Of a stretch of 64,000 nt of DNA, positions 46,314 to 54,375 are shown in pieces. Location: assembly GCA_945957365.1 (NCBI GenBank), contig CAMFKI010000014.1, positions 21,318 through 85,317 of the forward strand, written 5' to 3'. The DNA comes from an uncultured Alphaproteobacteria bacterium. Its GTDB lineage: Bacteria; Pseudomonadota; Alphaproteobacteria; Rhizobiales; Aestuariivirgaceae. Each line of letters begins with the position of its first letter. Within the stretch, counting starts at the first letter, position 1. The notes beneath the pieces were generated by a model, which saw only the letters and a program-made list of their open reading frames with translations, had not been told where the DNA came from and searched no databases. The position numbers and the translations under genes are program-made.

Positions 46314-46409
46314 GGTTTCTGTTGGAAACCAGGTGCGAAGGAGATATATAGGGGTGAAAGGAAACCGCAAGACAGCACCTTTTCCATACCAGGTTACCCG
46401 GTGGAAACC
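46314..46409. promoter_or_regulatory. Inverted repeats in the NmrA-HxlR divergent promoter
   Basis: GGTTTC-TGTTG-GAAACC (46314-46330) is a perfect 6-base inverted repeat. A second, GGTTAC-CCGGTG-GAAACC (46392-46409), is nearly the same with a one-base longer spacer. They flank an AT-rich stretch (GAGATATATAGGGG). They are likely operators for the adjacent HxlR regulator. Confidence 0.6.
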
Positions 46410-46432
46410 GGCGTTGCGAAAGGCCAGACCCG

Positions 46433-46798
46433 ATGAAACATGCCTATGACATCTACAGCGACCGCTGCCCGACGCGCGCCGTGCTCGACCGCATTGCCGA
46501 CAAATGGGCGCTGCTGATCCTCGACCGGCTGGGGGAGGACAGGGCGCGCTTCAATGCGCTGAAGCGCGAGATCGAAGGGATTTCGCAGAAGGTCCTGTCG
46601 CAGACGCTGAAGGCGCTGGAGCGCGATGGGCTGATCTCGCGCAAGGCATTCCCCACCGTTCCGGTGACGGTCGAATACGCGCTCACGCCGCTCGGCCACA
46701 AACTCACCGAGGCCGTCTCCGCGCTTGCCCACTGGGCCGAAGCCAACATGGACGCCATCCACAAGGCCCAGGCTGCCTACGACCAGCGGGTAAGGTAG
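46433..46798 (+). CDS. HxlR-family transcriptional regulator
   Basis: A 121-residue winged-helix protein. CPTRAVLDRIADKWALLILDRL is the classic HxlR opening with the redox-type cysteine (C12), ISQKVLSQTLKALERDGLISR is the recognition helix and wing, and YALTPLGHKL the family end block. It probably represses the divergent NmrA-like reductase gene in response to electrophiles or quinones. It ends 2 bases from the convergent glxA-type gene. Confidence 0.93.
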   Translation: MKHAYDIYSDRCPTRAVLDRIADKWALLILDRLGEDRARFNALKREIEGISQKVLSQTLKALERDGLISRKAFPTVPVTVEYALTPLGHKLTEAVSALAHWAEANMDAIHKAQAAYDQRVR

Positions 46799-46800
46799 GG

Positions 46801-47745
46801 CTATTTTCTTTCCGAGGCCGGCGTCACCCCGAAGGCCTCGCGATAGGCCCGGCTGAAGTGGCTGGCGCTCGAGAACCCGCAGCCCAGCGCGATCTCGGTG
46901 ATCGGCACCGCCGACTGGCGCAGCAGGTCACGCGCGCGGTCGAGCCGGATCTGGCGATAATGCTCGGCATAGCTCGCGCCCAGCTTCTCGGAAAACAATC
47001 GGTCGAGCTGGCGAGTCGACAGCCCGATGCGCCGCGCCGTCTCGCTGCGCTTCAGGGGCTCGCCGGGGTGGCTCTCCATCAGCTCCAGCGCCGCCGTCAG
47101 CCGCTCGTCATGCACGCCATAGCGCTCGGTGAGCGAGGCCCGCTGCGCCGACTGTGCGGGCCGGATGTCGGTGTGCATGAACCAGTCGGAGACCCGCCGG
47201 GCGAGTTCCGGCCCGTGCCGCTCGGCGATCAGCGCATGCATCATGTCGAGGGGTGCCGTGCCGCCCGCGCAGGTCAGCCGGTTGCGGTCGACGATGTAGA
47301 TCGAGCGGGTGAGCATGATGTTGGGGAAGCCCTCGGCCACCGCCGGCGCATGTTCCCAGTGCACCGTCATGTGGTACCCGTCCATGATGCCGGCGCGGGC
47401 GAGGATCACCGGGCCACCGGAAACGCCGCCGATGCGCAAGCCGCGCACGGCCAGCGTCTTCAGCCACAGCAGCGTGGTGCGGTCGCGGAAGGCCGTCGGG
47501 TTGCCGCCGGCGCAGACCAGCAGCAGGTCCAGCTTCACCGCGTCGCCCGCCTTGACGGGGCAGGGCACCGTCGCCCCGCAGGAGGCGGTCACGAAGGCGG
47601 GTCCCGGCGTGATGTGGATCCAGCGGTAAAGCTCCTTGCCCGCCAGCAGGTTGGCGGCGCGCAGGGGTTCGACCACCGAGGCATAGGACATCAGCGCGAA
47701 GCCGGGGACGAGCAGCAGGCCCACCGTCTGGGGGGAGGAGGTCAT
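46801..47745 (-). CDS. GlxA-family AraC-type regulator (DJ-1/PfpI + AraC HTH)
   Basis: A 314-residue protein. Residues about 8-180 form a DJ-1/PfpI-like domain (VGLLLVPGFALMSYASVVEPLRAAN, LLLVCAGGN); the nucleophile-elbow region GVSGGPVILARAG lacks cysteine. The C-terminal AraC domain has two helix-turn-helix units (ETARRIGLSTRQLDRLFSEKLG and ITEIALGCGFSSASHFSRAYREAFG). This is the GlxA/GbdR group, which activates methylated-amine and betaine genes. It is divergent from mgdA with 91 bases between the starts and probably activates mgdABCD. Confidence 0.92.
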   Translation of the reverse strand: MTSSPQTVGLLLVPGFALMSYASVVEPLRAANLLAGKELYRWIHITPGPAFVTASCGATVPCPVKAGDAVKLDLLLVCAGGNPTAFRDRTTLLWLKTLAVRGLRIGGVSGGPVILARAGIMDGYHMTVHWEHAPAVAEGFPNIMLTRSIYIVDRNRLTCAGGTAPLDMMHALIAERHGPELARRVSDWFMHTDIRPAQSAQRASLTERYGVHDERLTAALELMESHPGEPLKRSETARRIGLSTRQLDRLFSEKLGASYAEHYRQIRLDRARDLLRQSAVPITEIALGCGFSSASHFSRAYREAFGVTPASERK

Positions 47746-47836
47746 GGCGCAAATCTATCAGGAAATGGCTCACCGCCGCAAGACGCCGTGGCCCCGCCGG
47801 GACTAGAAGAGTCGCTCGCATATTCAGGACCAGCGC

Positions 47837-49087
47837 ATGCGCTACAACGTATTCTCGCTCATCAAGAACACCCTCTCCGGCCACAAGAACTGGGAGCCCG
47901 CCTGGCGCCAGCCCGAGCCGCAGAAGGAATATGACATCATCATCGTCGGCGGCGGCGGCCATGGCCTGGCGACGGCCTATTACCTCGCCAAGGAACATGG
48001 CCTGAAGAACATCGCGGTCCTGGAAAAGGGCTGGCTCGGCTCCGGCAACATCGGCCGCAACACCACGATCATCCGCTCCAACTACATGCTGCCCGGCAAC
48101 AACCCGTTCTATGAATGGTCGATGAAGCTGTGGGAGAACCTCGAGCAGGACTTCAACTTCAACGCCATGGTCTCGCAGCGCGGCGTGCTCAACCTCTGCC
48201 ACACCGACGCCCAGCGCGATGCCTTCGCGCGCCGCGGCAATGCCATGCGCATCGACGGCGTGGACGCGGAACTGCTCGACCGCGAGGCGGTGCGCGAGAT
48301 GTATCCCTTCTTCGACTACGAGAATGCCCGCTTCCCCATCAAGGGCGGCCTTCTCCAAAGGCGCGGCGGCACGGTGCGCCATGACGCGGTGGCCTGGGGC
48401 TTCGCGCGTGGTGCTGACTCGCGCGGCGTCGACATCATCCAGCACTGCGAAGTGAAGGGCATCAAGGTCGAGAACGGCAAGGTCGTCGGGGTGGACACCA
48501 GCAAGGGCTTCATCAAGTGCAAGAAGCTCGGCCTCGCCACGGCGGGCAATTCCTCCGAGACGGCCAAGATGGTCGGCATGCGCTTACCGATGGAAAGCCA
48601 CGTTCTGCAGGCCTTCGTGTCGGAAGGCCTCAAGCCCTATATCGACGGCGTCGTCACCTTCGGTGCCGGCCACTTCTATGTCTCGCAGTCCGACAAGGGC
48701 GGCCTGGTCTTCGGCGGCGACATCGATGGCTATAACTCCTATGCCCGCCGCGGCAACCTGCCGATGGTCGAGCACGTGATCGAGGCCGGTGTCGCCATGA
48801 TCCCGTCGCTTGCCCGCGTGCGCGTGCTGCGCTCATGGGGCGGCATCATGGACATGTCGATGGATGGCTCGCCCATCATCGACAAGACCCATATCCAGGG
48901 CCTCTACCTCAATTCCGGCTGGTGCTATGGCGGCTTCAAGGCAACCCCCGCTTCGGGCTGGTGCTTCGCCTACACCATCGCCAAGGACGAACCCCACAAG
49001 CTCAACGCCGCCTATCGTCTCGACCGGTTCAAGACCGGCCACATGCTCGACGAAAAGGGCCAGGGCGCCACACCGAACCTGCACTGA
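47837..49087 (+). CDS. mgdA: N-methylglutamate dehydrogenase subunit A (sarcosine oxidase beta-like)
   Basis: A 416-residue flavoprotein. YDIIIVGGGGHGLATAYYLA (32-51) is the FAD-binding Rossmann motif. IGRNTTIIRSNY, with the start of the SoxB family, and SWGGIMDMSMDGSPIID, then LNSGWCYGGFKATPASGW, match sarcosine oxidase beta subunits. In methylamine-users the same architecture is N-methylglutamate dehydrogenase, which cleaves N-methylglutamate to glutamate and formaldehyde (or methylene-THF). The mgs and gmaS genes nearby support this reading over sarcosine oxidase. First gene of a four-gene operon. Confidence 0.9.
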   Translation: MRYNVFSLIKNTLSGHKNWEPAWRQPEPQKEYDIIIVGGGGHGLATAYYLAKEHGLKNIAVLEKGWLGSGNIGRNTTIIRSNYMLPGNNPFYEWSMKLWENLEQDFNFNAMVSQRGVLNLCHTDAQRDAFARRGNAMRIDGVDAELLDREAVREMYPFFDYENARFPIKGGLLQRRGGTVRHDAVAWGFARGADSRGVDIIQHCEVKGIKVENGKVVGVDTSKGFIKCKKLGLATAGNSSETAKMVGMRLPMESHVLQAFVSEGLKPYIDGVVTFGAGHFYVSQSDKGGLVFGGDIDGYNSYARRGNLPMVEHVIEAGVAMIPSLARVRVLRSWGGIMDMSMDGSPIIDKTHIQGLYLNSGWCYGGFKATPASGWCFAYTIAKDEPHKLNAAYRLDRFKTGHMLDEKGQGATPNLH

Positions 49088-49099
49088 CGGATCAGACAC

Positions 49100-49384
49100 A
49101 TGCTCATCCCATGCCCCCATTGCGGAACGCGCCCCGTGGAAGAGTTCACCTTCCTCGGCGATGCCGCACCCACCCGTCCCACCACCAATGATCCGTCCTC
49201 GATGGAAGCCTGGTACGAATATGTCTACCTGCGCAACAACCCGCGCGGCCCCATCGACGAATATGCGCATCACTCCGGCGGCTGCCGCGCCTGGCTCGTC
49301 GTCCAGCGCAACACCGAAACCCATGAAGTCTTCGGCGCCGTGACGGCGCGCGACTTCGCCAAGGCAAAGGAAGCCAAGGCATGA
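49100..49384 (+). CDS. mgdB: N-methylglutamate dehydrogenase subunit B (SoxD-like)
   Basis: A 94-residue protein with a zinc site. CPHCGTRP (C5, C8) near the N-terminus and HHSGGCRAW (H57, C62 region) are the delta-subunit signature of heterotetrameric sarcosine oxidases. RNNPRGPIDEYAHH is also conserved. It stabilises the complex. It lies 12 bases after mgdA and its stop overlaps the next start by 4 bases. Confidence 0.92.
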   Translation: MLIPCPHCGTRPVEEFTFLGDAAPTRPTTNDPSSMEAWYEYVYLRNNPRGPIDEYAHHSGGCRAWLVVQRNTETHEVFGAVTARDFAKAKEAKA

Positions 49385-52299
49385 CATCCTATCGTCTCGA
49401 CAAGGGCGGCCTCATCGACCGCGACTCCGCACTCCGCTTCACCTTCGATGGCGCGCTCCACATCGGCCGCACCGGCGACACGCTCGCCTCGGCGCTGATG
49501 GCCAATGGCGTCACGCTGATGGGCCGCTCATTCAAGTACCATCGTCCGCGCGGTGTCATCACGGCGGGTGCGGCGGAGCCCAATGCGCTGGTCGAACTGC
49601 GCGAGGGCGGCCGCAAGGAAGCCAATACGCGGGCCACGATGATCGAGGTCTATGACGGCCTCGTCGCCAAGAGCCAGAACAACTGGCCGTCGCTGAACTT
49701 CGACGTCGGCGCGGTCACCTCGCTCGCCTCGTCGGTCTTCGTCGCGGGCTTCTACTACAAGACCTTCATGTGGCCGAAGAGCTTCTGGGAGAAGATCTAC
49801 GAGCCGATCATCCGCCGTGCGGCCGGCCTCGGCTCCGCCTCGAAGCTCCCCGATCCCGACAAGTACGAGAAGTCCTACGCGCATTGCGATATGCTGGTGA
49901 TCGGCTCCGGCCCGACGGGCCTGATGGCGGCCCTAGCCGCTGCCCGCCAGGGCAAGCGCGTGATCCTCGCCGGTGAAGGGGCCCGCCTTGGTGGCTCGCT
50001 TCTTAACGAGAACGAGGAGATCGACGGCCAGTCGGGCTTCGACTGGTCACAGGGCGTCATCGGCGAACTGGCCTCCCTGCCCAACGTGACCCTGATGCCG
50101 CGCACCACCATCATGGGCTGGTTCGACGGCAACATCTTCGGCGCGGTGGAGCGCGTCAGCGACCATCTGCGTGTGCCCGATCCTTACGAGCCGCGCCAGC
50201 GCTACTGGAAGATCCATGCCAAGCGCGCCGTGCTCGCGGCAGGCGCGGAAGAACGCCCGGTGGCCTTCGGTGGCAACGACATGCCGGGCGTCATGCAGGC
50301 TTCCGCCATGCGCACCTATGCCAACCGCTATGCGGTGGCGGCGGGCCGCTCCGTCGTCGTCTTCGGCGGCAATGATTCGATCTACCGCACGGCGCGCGAC
50401 CTCAAGTCCCACGGCATCCATGTCGAGGCGATCGTCGACAGCCGCAAGGACGCCAAGGCCGATGCCGCGGGCGTGCCGGTCATCCGCGGCGCCTTGGTGG
50501 CCGATGCGGTGGGCGGCAAGGCGGTGAAGTCCGTGCACCTCACCGACGGCACCCACATCAATTGCGAGGCCGTCGCCATGTCCGGCGGCTGGAGCCCCAT
50601 CGTCAACCTCGCCTGCCACCGCGGCAAGAAGCCGGTGTGGGATGCGAACCTGCTTGCCTTCTTGGCCCCCGACAATGGCGAGGCCTTCACGGTCGCCGGT
50701 TCGGCTGCGGGCAAGATGCTGCTTTCCGAATGCCTCGCCGATGGCGCGGCCAAGGGTGCGGCCGGCGGCAAGGCGATCGAGGTTCCGAAGTGCCGCGACG
50801 AGGCCTTCGCCATCGCCCCCCTGTGGTGGGTGAAGGACAGCCACGGCAAGGCCTTCATCGATTACCAGAACGACTCGACTGCCAAGGACCTGCCGCTTGC
50901 CGCGCGCGAAGGCTATTCCGACGTCGAGCTGGCCAAGCGCTACACCACGACCGGCATGGCCACCGACCAGGGCAAGCTCGGCAACATCAACGCCATCGCC
51001 ATCCTCGCGGAAGCGACGGGCCGCACCATGGACGAGGTGGGCACCACCACTTTCCGTCCCTTCTACACGCCCGTCTCCTTCGGCGCCTTCGCGGGTCCCT
51101 TCACCGGCCACCACTTCCAGCCCGTCCGCAAGACGCCGCTGCATGACTGGGCAGAAGAGCAGGGCGCGGTCTTCGTCGAAACCGGCCTCTGGATGCGCTC
51201 CTCCTGGTTCCCGCGCGAAGGCGAGGACTGGCTGGCGTCTGCTTCCCGCGAGGTGTTGAACACGCGTGGCTCGGTTGGCATCTGCGATGTCTCGACGCTC
51301 GGCAAGATCGACGTCCAGGGCAAGGACGCCGGTGTCTTCCTCGACAAGCTCTACTGCAACACCTTCTCGACGCTCGCCGTCGGCAAGGCGCGCTATGGCC
51401 TCATGCTGCGCGAGGACGGCATCGTCTATGACGACGGCACCACCTCGCGCCTCGCCGAGGACCATTACGTGATGACCACCACCACGGCCAATGCCGCCAA
51501 GGTGATGGCGCAGATGGAATTCGCCCACCAGGCGCTGTTCCCCGACCTCGATGTCACCTATGTCTCGGTCACCGAGCAGTGGGCTCAGATGGCGGTGGCG
51601 GGGCCGAAGTCCCGCGCCACGCTGCAGAAGCTGGTCGACGACCTCGTGATGACCGACGAGACCGTGCCCTATATGGCGGCCCTCGAGGTCACCATCATGC
51701 ACGGCATTCCCGCACGCCTGTTCCGCCTCTCCTTCTCGGGCGAGCATGCCTATGAGCTTAGCGTTCCGGCGGATTATGGCTCCATGGTGGCCCGCGCGGT
51801 GATGCAGGCGGGCGAGGAATTCGGCATCTGCCCCTATGGCGTCGAAGCCCTCTCCATCATGCGCATCGAGAAGGGCCACGTGGCCGGTGGCGAGTTGAAC
51901 GGCACCACCACGGCGGGCGATCTCGGCATGGGCAAGATGGTGTCCACCAAGAAGGACTTCATCGGCCGCATGATGGCGCAGCGCCCGGGCCTCGTGGACC
52001 CGAACCGCCAGCAGGTCGTCGGCATCCGCCCGGTCGATCCCAAGGATCGCATCCGTGCGGGCGCGCATCTTCTGAAGCAGGACGACAAGCCCTCCATGGC
52101 CAATGACCAGGGCTACATCACCGGCGTTGCCTGGTCGCCGATGCTCGACATGTGGGTGGGCCTGGCGCTCTTCGCCAATGGCCGGGCCCGCCATGGCGAG
52201 ATCGTGCAGGCCTGGGACGGCTTGCGCGGCCACCGCGTGATGGCCGAGATCTGCGACCCCATGCATTTCGACAAGGAGAACAAGAGACTCCATGCCTGA
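49381..52299 (+). CDS. mgdC: N-methylglutamate dehydrogenase subunit C (sarcosine oxidase alpha-like)
   Basis: A 972-residue protein of normal SoxA length. The N-terminus has a 2Fe-2S-like fold region (TFDGALHIGRTGDTLASALMANG), then a pyridine-nucleotide Rossmann motif (VIGSGPTGLMAALAAARQG, about 172-190) and a second one (VVVFGGNDSIY). The C-terminal third is a GcvT-like tetrahydrofolate-binding domain (GEHAYELSVPADYG, YGVEALSIMRIEKGHVAGGELNG). It channels the released one-carbon unit to tetrahydrofolate. Start and end overlap both neighbours. Confidence 0.94.
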   Translation: MTSYRLDKGGLIDRDSALRFTFDGALHIGRTGDTLASALMANGVTLMGRSFKYHRPRGVITAGAAEPNALVELREGGRKEANTRATMIEVYDGLVAKSQNNWPSLNFDVGAVTSLASSVFVAGFYYKTFMWPKSFWEKIYEPIIRRAAGLGSASKLPDPDKYEKSYAHCDMLVIGSGPTGLMAALAAARQGKRVILAGEGARLGGSLLNENEEIDGQSGFDWSQGVIGELASLPNVTLMPRTTIMGWFDGNIFGAVERVSDHLRVPDPYEPRQRYWKIHAKRAVLAAGAEERPVAFGGNDMPGVMQASAMRTYANRYAVAAGRSVVVFGGNDSIYRTARDLKSHGIHVEAIVDSRKDAKADAAGVPVIRGALVADAVGGKAVKSVHLTDGTHINCEAVAMSGGWSPIVNLACHRGKKPVWDANLLAFLAPDNGEAFTVAGSAAGKMLLSECLADGAAKGAAGGKAIEVPKCRDEAFAIAPLWWVKDSHGKAFIDYQNDSTAKDLPLAAREGYSDVELAKRYTTTGMATDQGKLGNINAIAILAEATGRTMDEVGTTTFRPFYTPVSFGAFAGPFTGHHFQPVRKTPLHDWAEEQGAVFVETGLWMRSSWFPREGEDWLASASREVLNTRGSVGICDVSTLGKIDVQGKDAGVFLDKLYCNTFSTLAVGKARYGLMLREDGIVYDDGTTSRLAEDHYVMTTTTANAAKVMAQMEFAHQALFPDLDVTYVSVTEQWAQMAVAGPKSRATLQKLVDDLVMTDETVPYMAALEVTIMHGIPARLFRLSFSGEHAYELSVPADYGSMVARAVMQAGEEFGICPYGVEALSIMRIEKGHVAGGELNGTTTAGDLGMGKMVSTKKDFIGRMMAQRPGLVDPNRQQVVGIRPVDPKDRIRAGAHLLKQDDKPSMANDQGYITGVAWSPMLDMWVGLALFANGRARHGEIVQAWDGLRGHRVMAEICDPMHFDKENKRLHA

Positions 52300-52861
52300 G
52301 ACAGCTCACATGACCGAACGCACCTTCAACCGCGTCTCGCCCTTGCAGGACGTTGCCGTGCAGGGCCGCTTCGGCGCCGACAAGGGTGCGGTAGGCGTCA
52401 CCTTCAACGTCCGCCACCCGATGTCGATCCTGACCGTGATCGCGCGGGCAGGGCAGGGGGCAGCCACCGCGGCGGCCCTCAAGGGCTACGAGGCGCAATG
52501 GGCGGGCCCCGACCAGTGGTTCGTGCTCGCCGAAAACCGTGGCGAGGGCGCGCTCTACCGCGAGCTTAAAGAGCGGCTCGCCGGCCTCGCCTCGGTGTCG
52601 GACCAGAGCCACGGCCGCGTCATCATCCGCGTCGCGGGCCCCAAGGCCCGTGCCGTCCTCGCCAAGGGCACGCCCGTCGACCTGCACCCGGATCAATTCC
52701 CGGTTGGCAAATCGGCTCTGACCCAGATGGCCCATGTCGGCGTCCACCTCACCCGCGTGGGGGAGGATGCCTATGACCTTTCGGTGTTCCGCGGCTTCTC
52801 GGAAAGCTTCTGGGAATGGATCACGGAGCAGGCGGAAGAGTTCGGATACCAGGTGATCTGA
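52292..52861 (+). CDS. mgdD: N-methylglutamate dehydrogenase subunit D (SoxG-like)
   Basis: A 189-residue protein. ATG 52292 overlaps the mgdC stop by 8 bases; a second ATG at 52310 is possible. WAGPDQWFVLAE and DQSHGRVIIRVAGPKARAVLAKG, then FRGFSESFWEWI, match sarcosine oxidase gamma subunits. It completes the heterotetramer with mgdA-C. About 80 bases after the stop lies a REP-like repeat that separates it from the convergent aminotransferase. Confidence 0.93.
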   Translation: MPETAHMTERTFNRVSPLQDVAVQGRFGADKGAVGVTFNVRHPMSILTVIARAGQGAATAAALKGYEAQWAGPDQWFVLAENRGEGALYRELKERLAGLASVSDQSHGRVIIRVAGPKARAVLAKGTPVDLHPDQFPVGKSALTQMAHVGVHLTRVGEDAYDLSVFRGFSESFWEWITEQAEEFGYQVI

Positions 52862-52942
52862 GAAGACGCTGCCGCTTTCTCGCGCGTTCACCTTGGCGGG
52901 GCTTGACCCGGCCATCCTTTGTGGCGACCACGCACCCCTATA

Positions 52943-53028
52943 GCCGTCATCCCGGCGAAAGCCGGGACCCAGCTTTCCACATGCTCCGGCGCCGAAGCTG
53001 GGCCCCGGCTTTCGCCGGGGTGACGGCG
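52943..53028. repeat. REP-like double palindrome, family A, copy 2
   Basis: GCCGTCATCCCGGCGAAAGC at the left edge and GCTTTCGCCGGGGTGACGGC at the right are inverted copies, with CCAGCTT / AAGCTGG inside. It lies between the convergent ends of mgdD and the aminotransferase gene. See copies at 28382, 57844 and 59621. Confidence 0.85.
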
Positions 53029-53061
53029 GTTAGGAAGTGTCGTCAATGGAAAGATGTCGTC

Positions 53062-54234
53062 CTAAACCCGCTCCGCCAATCTCGCGATGCGCTTGCAGGC
53101 CTCGGTGATCTCGTCGACCCCCACCGTCAGCGCCACGCGCAGATGGCCGGCACCCCCGGCGCCGAAGCTTTCGCCCGGCATGGTCACCACGTTCTCCTCC
53201 GCCAGCAGCCGGCGCGCGAAGTCCTCGCCCGAGAGCCCGGTCTTCCTCACGTCGATCATCACGAACATGCCGCCTTCTGGCATGCGCGCCGAGACCTTGG
53301 GCGAATGCTCCAGCGCCTTCACCAGCGCGCGGGCGCGCGCCTCGTAGTTCTTCTTCATCGCATCCACCTCGGGGAAGTGGTTGTCGAGCGCGAAGGCGGT
53401 GGCGTCCTCGAGGAACTGCTGCGAACCGAACAGCATGGTCTCGGTCACCGGGATGCAGCGGTCGCAGAATTCCTGCGAGGCCGCGATCCAGCCGCAGCGG
53501 AAACCGGGCAGCGCATGTGACTTCGAGATCGAGGAGACGACGATCGTCCGCTTCTCCAGCTCCGGAACGTCGAAGGGCGACGAGAACACCGTGTTGCCAT
53601 AGGTCATGGTGGCATAGACCTCGTCCGAGATGATCCACAGGTCATGCTTCTCGCAGACCTTGCCGATCTTCTCGATCTCGGACCGGGTGAACACCGCGCC
53701 CGTCGGGTTCGACGGCGTGTTCATCAGCAGCACGCGCGTCTTCGGCGTGATGAAGGCCTCGAGCGCGGCGGCCTTGAGATGGAAGCCGTGGTCGGGGTCG
53801 ACCTTGATCGGCACGGGAATGCCGCCCGCCGCGGCGATCACGCCCTCGTAGGTCGCGTAATAGGGGTCGGCCATCAGCACCTCGTCGCCCTCGTTCACCA
53901 CCGCCATCATGGCGGCATAGAGGGCGGTCTGGGTGCCGGGCAGGAAGATGAACTGGTCTTCCGAGATGCTGCGCCCGGTCTGGCGCGTATAGAGGCGGGC
54001 CAGCGCCCGGCGGGTGTTGGCCTCGCCGCGGCCCTCGGCATAGCGGGTGCGGCCGGCGCGCATCTGGCGGCTGGCCTCGTCGAGGATGGCGGCGGGGGGT
54101 GGCGCATCGGGTTCCCCGATCGACAGGAAGATCACCGGCTCGCCCCGGTTCGCGCGATGCTTGCCCTCGATGTGCACGGCCCATTTCTCCGAGCCGAGAC
54201 CGTTCAGCCGTTCCGTCACTTTCGCAAATTTCAT
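53062..54234 (-). CDS. PLP-dependent class I/II aminotransferase
   Basis: A 390-residue protein from ATG 54234; a GTG 9 bases earlier is possible. SSISKSHALPGFRCGW holds the PLP-binding lysine. FLSIGEPDAPPPAAIL near the N-terminus, MNTPSNPTGAV and ISDEVYATMTYG are the other fold-type I blocks. The C-terminal GHLRVALTVG carries the carboxylate-binding arginine. It looks like the aspartate/aromatic or N-succinyldiaminopimelate aminotransferase-like group common in Rhizobiales. The amino acid used is not certain. It is divergent from the Opg genes. Confidence 0.88.
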   Translation of the reverse strand: MKFAKVTERLNGLGSEKWAVHIEGKHRANRGEPVIFLSIGEPDAPPPAAILDEASRQMRAGRTRYAEGRGEANTRRALARLYTRQTGRSISEDQFIFLPGTQTALYAAMMAVVNEGDEVLMADPYYATYEGVIAAAGGIPVPIKVDPDHGFHLKAAALEAFITPKTRVLLMNTPSNPTGAVFTRSEIEKIGKVCEKHDLWIISDEVYATMTYGNTVFSSPFDVPELEKRTIVVSSISKSHALPGFRCGWIAASQEFCDRCIPVTETMLFGSQQFLEDATAFALDNHFPEVDAMKKNYEARARALVKALEHSPKVSARMPEGGMFVMIDVRKTGLSGEDFARRLLAEENVVTMPGESFGAGGAGHLRVALTVGVDEITEACKRIARLAERV

Positions 54235-54375
54235 GCTCGGCACCCTTGTTTGGCCGCGCTTTTAGTGCAAGGCATCGACGCGGTCGAGTGGCCCCTGATC
54301 ATGAGGCTGGGGGCTTTACATTTCTGGAGGTTACGTTAGTTTGTGCGTTGCACTATCTTCCCGGATTTCTCGAGC

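Noticed and set aside
50047..52293. A 748-codon open frame antisense to mgdC
   Set aside because: Mirror frame of a confidently identified gene; no recognisable motifs.
47837..52861. Reading the operon as ordinary sarcosine oxidase
   Set aside because: No glyA, folate or dimethylglycine genes are adjacent, whereas mgsABC and gmaS are close by, so N-methylglutamate dehydrogenase is the better call; sarcosine oxidase is not fully excluded.
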